64,000 bases of DNA from Acetobacter fabarum. GTDB lineage: Bacteria > Pseudomonadota > Alphaproteobacteria > Acetobacterales > Acetobacteraceae. The DNA lies in contig NZ_WOTG01000002.1 in the NCBI RefSeq assembly GCF_011516925.1, positions 62,001 to 126,000 on the forward strand. Reading direction: 5' to 3'. The notes under the pieces were generated by a model. That model did not search any database. It was not told the origin of the DNA and saw only the letters and a program-made list of their open reading frames with translations. This document shows, in pieces, positions 35,244 through 42,884 of this stretch (its first letter is position 1; every line of letters starts with the position of its first letter). The position numbers and the translations under genes were made by a program.

Positions 35244-36122
35244 ATGCAACGCCGCATTCCCCCCCTGAACACGCTTTACGCGTTTGAAAGTGCCGTCCGG
35301 CACGGATCATTCAGCAAAGCGGCTGAAGAGTTGCTGCTGACAAGAAGTGCCGTGAGCCACCGGATCAAACTTCTGGAGGAACTGGCGGGCTTTGCTCTCT
35401 TCCATAGGCAGGGCCGTGCATTGGTTCTCAGCTCCGCTGGGGAGGCGTATATTACGATTGTAAGGCATGCGCTTGATGCGCTTGAGGATGTTAAGCTGCC
35501 CCGTCTGGCCAATAACATTGAGGCCAGCATCACAATCAGCACACCACCGTCTTTTGCCCGGCTGATTCTGTGGCCCGCAATACAGGGTTTTCAGCAGGAA
35601 CACCCCGAGGCGCAGATCAGTATTGAACTCAGTTCTTCCGGGCTGGATGTCAAAGCCGAAGGGGCGGATATTTATATTCGGTTTGGAACAGGCAACTATC
35701 CCGGAATGAAAAGCCTGATGTTTATGAAGTCAGATATTTTTCCTGTCGCAACACCGGATTTTATAAACCAGCATCGTCTTTTTGCACCTGCCGACCTGGA
35801 GCACTGCACTATGCTAAGGAGCCCTCTGGAACCATGGAAGCCGTGGTTTATGGCCGCCGGGCTGCCTTGGTCAGAACCTGTAGAGGGGCCTCATTTTGGT
35901 GACTTTGCCATGATGTACCAAGCCGCACGGGAGGGCATGGGGGTAGCCCTTGTGCGTGCTGCATTGCTTGAGCACTTTGACCCCGGAGCAAAACTGATCC
36001 CCGTCACCCATATTCGCGCGACCCCCGCATATGGGTATTATATCGTTTACCGCGAAGATGCTGCGGAGCCTAAGAGCAAGCATCTGCTCCTTGAATGGCT
36101 GGTTCAGGATAGGCGTGCCTAG
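35244..36122 (+). CDS. LysR-family regulator, GcvA-like
   Basis: 292 residues from the ATG at MQRRIPPLNTLYAFESAV, which is where GcvA-type LysR proteins begin. A perfect AGGAGG at 35161-35166 lies 8 nt before an in-frame TTG at 35175; if used it adds a 23-residue extension unlike the family. The HTH (SKAAEELLLTRSAVSHRIKLLE) is followed by an effector domain. It is divergent from the UxaA-family gene. Confidence 0.85.
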   Translation: MQRRIPPLNTLYAFESAVRHGSFSKAAEELLLTRSAVSHRIKLLEELAGFALFHRQGRALVLSSAGEAYITIVRHALDALEDVKLPRLANNIEASITISTPPSFARLILWPAIQGFQQEHPEAQISIELSSSGLDVKAEGADIYIRFGTGNYPGMKSLMFMKSDIFPVATPDFINQHRLFAPADLEHCTMLRSPLEPWKPWFMAAGLPWSEPVEGPHFGDFAMMYQAAREGMGVALVRAALLEHFDPGAKLIPVTHIRATPAYGYYIVYREDAAEPKSKHLLLEWLVQDRRA

Positions 36123-36178
36123 GTTCAGGGTTTATGAAGTCAATATTTGAATTGATAGAATTGTGAAGGTCGGGGGTT

Positions 36179-36913
36179 ATGCAGGGTAGCGGCGTTGGGG
36201 TCCTTGATAAGTATATGGCGCTGCAAAAGCATCTGGCAGGTGTCTCCAAGGGTTTGACAGCACTGGAGCTCGCGCGGTTGACGGGTATGGACCGTGGTAC
36301 GGTCCACAGGCTGTTAAAAGCGATGATGCACTGGCGGCAGGTGGAGGCGGAACATGGAGTATACCGCCTTGGGGGTGGCTGCCTGCTACCAGCAAGTGCC
36401 TACCTGACACGCCTGCCCCTACGGCGGATTGCGCTGCCATACACCATTGATTTGCAGAATGTTATTGCGGATCGGCCTGCCATTGTCTCTGTTGCTCTGC
36501 CTGTGGGGGACCAGATTGTGCTGATCGAACGGATGTGGACAGCCGCAACCCCTTTTAATGTTGTTGCAGATCTGGATGACAAATTTGCCATAGACAGCTG
36601 CACCAGTGGACGCGCCATTCTGGCAACCTACCCCGAGGCGCAGGCGCGCCAGACAGTGGGGGATGAGCGTTACGAGCGGGTGCGCCCCAGACTGCTGGAG
36701 GTTGCTCAGGCTGGCGGATATTCTTTTGGCCATAGCGAGCAGCGCAAGGGTTTATCCTCTATGGGGTATCCAATCCGCCGGGGGCAGGATGCGGCTGTTG
36801 GTGCGCTGGTCATAGCGGGGTTGGAGATGGATGCAGTGTTGCAGGTTTCTTCCCCTCTGGCGCGGCATTTGCAACGAGCCTGCGGGGGTATTGCCGAACA
36901 ACTGTTTGGTTGA
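36179..36913 (+). CDS. IclR-family transcriptional regulator
   Basis: 244 residues. An N-terminal winged HTH (GLTALELARLTGMDRGTVHRLL, residues 21-42) is followed by an IclR effector domain (IALPYTIDLQNVIADRPAIV, RAILATYPE, GYSFGHSEQRKGLSSMGYPIR). IclR proteins often control aromatic or acyl catabolism and bind small organic acids. It faces the acyl-CoA ligase gene, whose stop lies 12 nt away. The GTTCG-n5-CGAAC dyad at 39472-39488 is a likely binding site. Confidence 0.9.
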   Translation: MQGSGVGVLDKYMALQKHLAGVSKGLTALELARLTGMDRGTVHRLLKAMMHWRQVEAEHGVYRLGGGCLLPASAYLTRLPLRRIALPYTIDLQNVIADRPAIVSVALPVGDQIVLIERMWTAATPFNVVADLDDKFAIDSCTSGRAILATYPEAQARQTVGDERYERVRPRLLEVAQAGGYSFGHSEQRKGLSSMGYPIRRGQDAAVGALVIAGLEMDAVLQVSSPLARHLQRACGGIAEQLFG

Positions 36914-36925
36914 CCGCACGGGGCA

Positions 36926-38422
36926 TTATTCTTCCAGAAGTTTGAGCAGTTTTGCCTGTTGTACCTTGCCATAATGAGAGCGCGGCAGGTGCGGTACAAA
37001 TAATATCTGTTTGGGTACCTTGTGGCGGGAAAGCTGTTTTTTGCAATGCAGGATCAGCTCATCCGCTTCCAGCTCGGTATTGGCATGCAGGACTATGGCG
37101 GCACAGACGCGCTCCCCCCATTCGGGGTCGGTCGCACCAAAAACATGGGCCTCAGCAACCCCGCGGCAGGAGAGCAGGCAGTCAACAACTTCGGCTGGCT
37201 GCACGGACATGCCACCAGAGCGAATAATCTCTTTGCTGCGCCCCACAATTTTAAGCATATGGGTGTTGTCCATAATGCCCAGGTCCCCTGTGGCCAGCCA
37301 GCCATCGTGTAGCACGGAGGCTGTTTTTTGGGGCTGTTTCCAGTATCCCGCCATAAGGTGAGGGCCGTGAATTTCAACTTCCCCAGCATGGGGCTGCGTG
37401 CTGGGCGCGTTTAAGCGGGCCTGCACGTGCTGTAGGGGAAAACCGACAGCTCCAGCGCAGGTGCCGGCTTTGTGCAGGGCGGCAAGTTCTGGTGCTGGCA
37501 GGTAAAAGCTCCATGGTGCTTCGGTCATGCCGTACAGAATACTCAGCCGGGGGCCAAACAGATGCATGGCTTTTTCCAGCGTTTCGGGCGGCAGGGAGGC
37601 CGCGCCAACATCCAGAGAACGGAAAAAGGGAAGGGGGTTCTGGCTATTGGCAATGGTGCCGTGTGCCTGAGCGTGCTGCACCAGACGGGCAATCTGTGTG
37701 GGTACGAGCGAGCTGTAGGCGGCATGCGTTGTCTGGAGGAGGGGCAGAAACGTGGACGGATTAAAACGCCCACCCAGCACGACCGTTCCCCCGTGGCACA
37801 GATGCGCCAGCACGGAAACCGATGCAATGGGCCACAGGGGGCGGACATTAAGCAGCACATCCCCCGCAGATGTCGGGCGGGCCTGCCCGATATTGCTGAC
37901 AATGGCAGTCAGGCTACCCTGTGTGTGCATAACAGCTTTTGGCTGGCCCGTTGTGCCCCCAGTATAGTTGAGGGACGCCAGCGTGGAGGGGGAGCCACCG
38001 GCCTGCGGGGCCGCCGTATGTGCGGCTACAGTCTGCCATGTGGTGGGGAGTGGAACACTGGTGGCACCCCCTGCCAGCTGTGCCAGTTCCGCATGAATGG
38101 GGTCGTGGAGCAGAATGGCAATTTCGGCATCGGCAATTTGGTTGCGCAGTTCCTCAACAGAAAGGGAGGGGTCAAACGGCACGCGCACATATCCGCAGGC
38201 CATGCTGCCGTAATCCGCAATCAGATAAGGGATGCTGGCATCGGCCAGAATGCCAACCCGCGCGCCGCAGGCAATGCCCCGTTCTGCCAGAAAGGCCCCA
38301 AATCCCTGTAAAGCCGCGTTTATCTGCCAGAATGTAAGCTTCTGGCCCGTGGCGGGTTCATGCAGGGCGAGTGTTTCTGGCCAGCGGGAAGCCGCGTTGG
38401 AAAAAAGCTGTTGTATGCTCAT
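36926..38422 (-). CDS. AMP-dependent acyl-CoA synthetase/ligase
   Basis: 498 residues with the adenylate-forming signatures: P-loop SLNYTGGTTGQPKAVMHT, LSILYGMTEAPW, GWLATGDLGIMDN and a C-terminal Lys in HYGKVQQAKLL that would bind the adenylate. It activates an unknown carboxylic acid to its CoA thioester. It starts 4 nt after the zinc dehydrogenase stop, so the two form an operon running away from the dyad at 39472-39488. Substrate-pocket residues do not tell me whether the acid is aromatic or aliphatic. Confidence 0.87.
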   Translation of the reverse strand: MSIQQLFSNAASRWPETLALHEPATGQKLTFWQINAALQGFGAFLAERGIACGARVGILADASIPYLIADYGSMACGYVRVPFDPSLSVEELRNQIADAEIAILLHDPIHAELAQLAGGATSVPLPTTWQTVAAHTAAPQAGGSPSTLASLNYTGGTTGQPKAVMHTQGSLTAIVSNIGQARPTSAGDVLLNVRPLWPIASVSVLAHLCHGGTVVLGGRFNPSTFLPLLQTTHAAYSSLVPTQIARLVQHAQAHGTIANSQNPLPFFRSLDVGAASLPPETLEKAMHLFGPRLSILYGMTEAPWSFYLPAPELAALHKAGTCAGAVGFPLQHVQARLNAPSTQPHAGEVEIHGPHLMAGYWKQPQKTASVLHDGWLATGDLGIMDNTHMLKIVGRSKEIIRSGGMSVQPAEVVDCLLSCRGVAEAHVFGATDPEWGERVCAAIVLHANTELEADELILHCKKQLSRHKVPKQILFVPHLPRSHYGKVQQAKLLKLLEE

Positions 38423-38426
38423 GCTC

Positions 38427-39452
38427 TTACCATCCGCTCAAAATAATGCGGCCATTGACCTGCCGTGCCTCCAGCAGTGCATGGGCCTGAGCCGCCTGGG
38501 TAAAGGACATGACACGGTCGATCTGGGGGCGAACAAGGCCAGAGGCAATCATGGCCAGAGACTGGCTGACCTCGTCCAGCGTGGCGCTGCCTGAGCCCTG
38601 TACACGTAACCTGCGCCCGATAAGCAGGCCGGGTGAAACTTCAACAGACCCCGGAGCAATGTTGCCCAGCACCACAATACGGCCCCCCATGCCCGTTGCA
38701 CGCAGGGTCTGGGGGAGAGTGCTGCCCAGATTTTCCATGGCAACATCCACGCCCTTTTTGCCGGTTTTGTTCCACACCTCGGCGCTGTAGTTTCCATCCC
38801 GTGCAACCACAACGGAAGAGGCTCCCAGTTCTTCCAGCCTGCTGGCTTTTGCACTGTCCCCGGTTACGGCAATGACGTGTGCCCCAAGTGCGCGGGCAAT
38901 CTGGATCTGGTGCACGCCCAGCCCGCCACTGGCACCATTGACCAGCACGGTCTCACCCGCAGTAAGCCCGGCCTGCGAGATAAGAGCCCGCATGGCGGTG
39001 CCAATGGGGCAGGAGGCAAGGGCCGCCTGCTGGAAGCTCACATTATCCGGTATGCGAATGGCAGATACCGCAGGCAGGCGGATATACTGGGCATAAGCAC
39101 CTTCTGTATCCACGGCGGGGAGGGAGACCGCGCGGCACAGGTCTTGCCGCCCTCTCAGGCAGTCGCGGCACTGGCCGCAAAAGCGGCGTTGATAGCCTGT
39201 TATGCGGTCCCCGACCTGAAGAGTGCTGACTGCGGCACCGGTGGCCACAACACGCCCTGCGACCTCATGGCCAAGAATAACCCCCTTGGGGGCACCTGCC
39301 AGTTTGCCTGCCCTGTGCAGCAGGTCATGGTGGCAGACTCCGGCAGCTTCCACCTGCACAAGCACATCATGCGGGCCTGCTACGGGGGTTGATACCTCCT
39401 CCACCCGGAGTTGAGATGGACCGCCAAAGTTCGAGAGTATGATCGCTTTCAT
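38427..39452 (-). CDS. Zinc-dependent medium-chain dehydrogenase/reductase
   Basis: 341 residues from the ATG with GGAGGG upstream. Catalytic zinc ligands are C40 and the G61-H62-E63 motif. The structural zinc site is C92, C95, C98, C106 (CGQCRDCLRGRQDLC). The nucleotide-binding GASGGLGVHQIQIA follows. Members of this group include alcohol dehydrogenases and enoyl-CoA or acryloyl-CoA reductases. It is the first gene of the minus-strand unit that includes the ligase. Confidence 0.87.
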   Translation of the reverse strand: MKAIILSNFGGPSQLRVEEVSTPVAGPHDVLVQVEAAGVCHHDLLHRAGKLAGAPKGVILGHEVAGRVVATGAAVSTLQVGDRITGYQRRFCGQCRDCLRGRQDLCRAVSLPAVDTEGAYAQYIRLPAVSAIRIPDNVSFQQAALASCPIGTAMRALISQAGLTAGETVLVNGASGGLGVHQIQIARALGAHVIAVTGDSAKASRLEELGASSVVVARDGNYSAEVWNKTGKKGVDVAMENLGSTLPQTLRATGMGGRIVVLGNIAPGSVEVSPGLLIGRRLRVQGSGSATLDEVSQSLAMIASGLVRPQIDRVMSFTQAAQAHALLEARQVNGRIILSGW

Positions 39453-39471
39453 GCCGTAGTCCCTCCACAAA

Positions 39472-39488
39472 TGTTCGAATTACGAACA
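39472..39488. promoter_or_regulatory. Operator-like dyad, probable IclR-family site
   Basis: TGTTCG (39472-39477) and CGAACA (39483-39488) are a perfect inverted repeat around AATTA. The core GTTCGAATTACGAAC resembles the GTTCG-n5-CGNAC type of box bound by IclR proteins such as PcaR. It lies 20 nt upstream of the dehydrogenase start and about 97 nt upstream of the divergent enoyl-CoA hydratase, so one site could control both units. Confidence 0.6.
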
Positions 39489-39584
39489 CATAGACCAAAA
39501 TATAAACTTTTTATATTCCACATTGAAAATTGTTGCTATGGATAAATTAACGACTCTGAATCATGTTTTAAAACGGAATACACC

Positions 39585-40283
39585 ATGATAGATAGTGCTA
39601 TACAGTCCGGTGTCCTCACCATCACCCTCAACCGCCCCGATCGGTTGAATGCGCTGGACAGCCACGACAAAGCCGCCTTGGGCCGCGTCTGGCGTGAAGC
39701 ACTGCGTGATTCCGCAGTCAGAGCCGTGGTGTTGCACGGTGCGGGTGAGCGGGCTTTCTGTGCCGGGTCGGACCTGAAGGAAATCGCAACAACGCAGCAG
39801 GTCGCCACAACAGATGTTCTGGCCTCCTGTATTCCCGGTGTGGCGGAGGATTTTACAAAACCAGTTGTTGCCGCACTGCACGGCCATGTCATTGGGTTGG
39901 GAATAAGTATAGCCATGTATTGTGATTTTCGGATTGCGGCGCCACAGACCTCTTTTCGCTTTCCTGAAGTCGAGCATGACATGCTCTCCGGGTTTAGCGC
40001 GGTTGAACTGCCCTCCCTGATCGGGGAGGCCGCCGCACTGGATATTATGCTGACCGGTCGCACTTTTGGTGCGGAAGAAGCACAGCGCATGGGGCTTGTT
40101 TCCTCTCTTGCGCAGGACCCGCTGGCCGAGGCCACAGCCCTTGCGGTCCGGCTGGCAGCACTGCCGACATCCGCCATGGCATGGAGCAAGCGTTTGCTGC
40201 TGGCCGAGCGGCGTACCCGACTGGACAGGCATTATGCACTGGTGGATCAGGCCAGGCTGGAAGTGGGGCGATATGAACAATGA
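39585..40283 (+). CDS. Enoyl-CoA hydratase/isomerase (crotonase) family protein
   Basis: 232 residues, slightly short for the family. N-terminal GVLTITLNRPDRLNALD, the FCAGSDLKE oxyanion block and KPVVAALHGHVIGLG are standard crotonase elements. The usual catalytic region reads FPEVEHDMLSGF instead of PEVxLGLxPGxGG, so the catalytic glutamates or the reaction may differ (hydration, isomerisation or retro-aldol). It overlaps the MFS gene by 11 nt. Confidence 0.85.
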   Translation: MIDSAIQSGVLTITLNRPDRLNALDSHDKAALGRVWREALRDSAVRAVVLHGAGERAFCAGSDLKEIATTQQVATTDVLASCIPGVAEDFTKPVVAALHGHVIGLGISIAMYCDFRIAAPQTSFRFPEVEHDMLSGFSAVELPSLIGEAAALDIMLTGRTFGAEEAQRMGLVSSLAQDPLAEATALAVRLAALPTSAMAWSKRLLLAERRTRLDRHYALVDQARLEVGRYEQ

Positions 40284-41619
40284 TGGCCTGACGCGTGCCG
40301 GGCAGACTGAAGGCGCTGTTTTTCGCCGTGTTGCATGGCGTTTGATGCCCTTCCTTTTTATCTGCCTTGTTTTTAACTGGCTGGATCGTGTTGCCGTTAG
40401 TTTTGCCCATTTGCAGTTTGGCGCGGACCTGCACATAAGCGATACGGTTTTTGGTCTGTCTGTCGGTCTTTTTTCAGCGGGTTATCTGCTGTGCGAGATT
40501 CCCAGCAATCTGGTCATGGAACGCTGGGGAGCGCGGAGAACACTTGCCCGGATCATGATCTTCTGGGGGTTAGTGACCATTGGTATGGCGTTTGTGCAGG
40601 GGGCGTATTCCCTGTACGTCGCGCGGACTTTGCTGGGTATGGCGGAAGCTGGCTTTTTCCCGGGGGTTATCCTGTACCTGACTTACTGGTTCCCCAGTGC
40701 ATACCGGGCCCGGATTACGTCACGCTTTATCATGGCTATAGCGGTCTGCGGCATTGTGGGCGGGCCAAGCGCAACGTGGATCATGACCCATATGGCCGGG
40801 GTCTGGGGCTGGCATGGGTGGCAATGGCTGTTTCTGCTTGGTGGGCTGCCGCCAGTTATTGCCGGGTTTGTGGCTTTTGGCTGGCTGGCGGACAGGCCGG
40901 CCGATGCACGCTGGCTTGGGCGTGATGAAAAAAACATCATTCTACAGGCCATGGTACGCGAACCATCCTCTGTCGTGCGGCCTGTTCGGGCATCGCTTGC
41001 CAGTGCTTTTTCCAACCGTACGCTGTGGCTGTTATCCCTGAGTTACTGCCTGACCATTACGTGCACCGGCAATGTGGTCAATTTTTGGGTGCCCTCTTTG
41101 TTGCGTGCCGCAGGGGTGCAGAACCTGCAGCAGCTTGGGCTGCTCAGCGCCCTGCCGCATGGCGTGGGTATTGTGGCCATGCTTCTGGCTTGCCAGCATT
41201 CTGACCAGCAACAGGAGCGGCGCCGGCATTTTGCTCTGGGTGGTGCTCTGGCCATGGCCGGCATGCTGGCGCTGCCATGGATGGTGCATGGCACCATGAG
41301 CACAGTGTTTTTTCTAACCATCATGGTCGCAGGGTATCTGATTGCCACAGCAATTTTCTGGAGCATTCCAGCAAGCCTGCTGCCTGCACAGGACCGCGCC
41401 ATTGGTTTTGCACTGATCAACTGCTGCGGTCAGGTCAGCAGCATGCTTGTTCCCGTTTTAATCGGTTTTCTCAAAACCCGGTTGGGCGGGTTTGAGGTCG
41501 CCCTGAGTATTGTCAGCCTGTTTGTCGGGCTTGGAGTGGTTGTGCTGCTGGCCATGACGGCCCGCACGGCACGCCTCCCGGCTTCTCCTTCTCATTCGAT
41601 CGTGGATTCACACTCATGA
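40273..41619 (+). CDS. MFS transporter, anion:cation symporter family
   Basis: 448 residues with 12 predicted membrane helices. The N-terminal FNWLDRVAVSFAHLQFGADL, GYLLCEIPSNLVMERWGARR and AEAGFFPGVILYLTYWFP are characteristic of the ACS family, whose members import organic acids such as phthalate, tartrate and hydroxy-aromatic acids. It starts inside the enoyl-CoA hydratase gene and overlaps the following flavoprotein gene as ATGA. It probably imports the substrate of the cluster. Confidence 0.9.
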   Translation: MNNDGLTRAGQTEGAVFRRVAWRLMPFLFICLVFNWLDRVAVSFAHLQFGADLHISDTVFGLSVGLFSAGYLLCEIPSNLVMERWGARRTLARIMIFWGLVTIGMAFVQGAYSLYVARTLLGMAEAGFFPGVILYLTYWFPSAYRARITSRFIMAIAVCGIVGGPSATWIMTHMAGVWGWHGWQWLFLLGGLPPVIAGFVAFGWLADRPADARWLGRDEKNIILQAMVREPSSVVRPVRASLASAFSNRTLWLLSLSYCLTITCTGNVVNFWVPSLLRAAGVQNLQQLGLLSALPHGVGIVAMLLACQHSDQQQERRRHFALGGALAMAGMLALPWMVHGTMSTVFFLTIMVAGYLIATAIFWSIPASLLPAQDRAIGFALINCCGQVSSMLVPVLIGFLKTRLGGFEVALSIVSLFVGLGVVVLLAMTARTARLPASPSHSIVDSHS

Positions 41620-42812
41620 CAGATTATGTTCATATTGCCCGCACGCTTGCCCCGCTTATTGCCGAAGATGCCTCCCAGCGGGATGCGGAGCGGATCCTGC
41701 CATTTGCCATTTTTGAAAAAATCGCCAGTTCAGGCCTTGGTGCCGCTCGTGTGCAGAAAGAACTGGGTGGGGGAGATGTCAGCCAGAGTGCCGTGGCTGA
41801 GATTTTTATAGCTCTGGGTAAGGCAGACCCCAATGTGGCGCAGGCTCTGTTCCCGCATTTTATCAATATCGAGCAACTCAGGCTTATGGCCGAGCCGGAT
41901 GCACAGACGCGTTATCTGGGGCAGATCGGTCGCGGTATTATCAGTTCCGGTGCCGTGGCTGAGCGGAGCGGGAACTTCCGGGGGGAAATCCATACCCATA
42001 TTGCGCATGTCGATGGCAAAACAGTTTTGCGTGGGCGCAAATTTTACAGCACCGGCTGCCTGTTTGCCGACCTGATCAAGGTGCAGGCGGTGGATGAGGC
42101 GGGCAAGGGGATTTATGTCATGCTCCCCAAAGACACACAGGGCCTTGTACTGCTGGATGACTGGGACGGAATGGGCCAGCGTACCACAGCCAGTGGTGTA
42201 ACGGAGTTCCATGATATTGTTCTGTCACCAGAGCAGATTATTCCCACAGGGCATTGGGCAGGTCGGCGGAACTACGTAGGGGCCTCCGCACAGCTTATCC
42301 ATTGTTCCATTGATGTGGGCATTGGGCTGGCAGTGCTGGATGATGCTGTTTACTGGGCCAAAAACCACACCCGTCCTTTGCGTGAAAGTGGCGTGAGCAG
42401 AGCCAGTGATGACCCGTACATTCTTTACGCGGTGGGAGAAATTTCTGCTCGTGTCAGAGCGGCGGAAGCATTGGTCCGGCGTGCGGCCGAGTATGTGGAA
42501 CAGGCTGCCCGTGCCCAGTTGGAGGATGTCCGCCATGGGCGGAGCACAACAGCGGAAACCGAAAATCTGCTTGTTCAGTCATCCATTGCTATTGCGGAAG
42601 CCAAAATAGCGGCCACGGAAAGCGCAATACATGTTGCGCAGAAGCTGTACGATGTGGGTGGTGCTGCAACCACCCAGAAACCGTTCAACTTTGACCGGCA
42701 CTGGCGCAACGCACGCACACACACAACGCATGATAGTGTTGCCTATAAATACAAGGCAATTGGCAATTTTCTTCTTAACGGGGAGCCGCCTCCCATCACG
42801 TTTACTTACTGA
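41616..42812 (+). CDS. SfnB/DszC-type flavoprotein of the acyl-CoA dehydrogenase fold
   Basis: 398 residues. The body resembles the SfnB/DszC group of FMNH2-dependent monooxygenases: GLGAARVQKELGGGD, the SSGAVAERSG segment, RKFYSTGCLFADLIKV, DDWDGMGQRTTASG and the C-terminal GGAATTQKPFNFDRHWRNAR with its His-Arg. Relatives oxidise sulfones, dibenzothiophene or amines. A CoA-dependent dehydrogenase activity cannot be excluded from sequence alone. No FMN reductase gene is in the cluster, so reduced flavin would come from elsewhere. Confidence 0.83.
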   Translation: MTDYVHIARTLAPLIAEDASQRDAERILPFAIFEKIASSGLGAARVQKELGGGDVSQSAVAEIFIALGKADPNVAQALFPHFINIEQLRLMAEPDAQTRYLGQIGRGIISSGAVAERSGNFRGEIHTHIAHVDGKTVLRGRKFYSTGCLFADLIKVQAVDEAGKGIYVMLPKDTQGLVLLDDWDGMGQRTTASGVTEFHDIVLSPEQIIPTGHWAGRRNYVGASAQLIHCSIDVGIGLAVLDDAVYWAKNHTRPLRESGVSRASDDPYILYAVGEISARVRAAEALVRRAAEYVEQAARAQLEDVRHGRSTTAETENLLVQSSIAIAEAKIAATESAIHVAQKLYDVGGAATTQKPFNFDRHWRNARTHTTHDSVAYKYKAIGNFLLNGEPPPITFTY

Positions 42813-42840
42813 ATCAGCCATCTGGCGTTTTTTTATCTTA

Positions 42841-42865
42841 ATACAACTATTTTAATTAGTTGTAT
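42841..42865. promoter_or_regulatory. Operator-like 9-bp inverted repeat before the TonB receptor gene
   Basis: ATACAACTA (42841-42849) and TAGTTGTAT (42857-42865) are perfectly complementary with a 7-nt TTTTAAT spacer. The dyad lies 20 nt before the likely start at 42885. It differs from the 39472-39488 dyad, so the receptor may have its own regulator. A short AT-rich RNA hairpin is an alternative reading. Confidence 0.55.
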
Positions 42866-42884
42866 GAAAAAGGGATCGTTTGTT

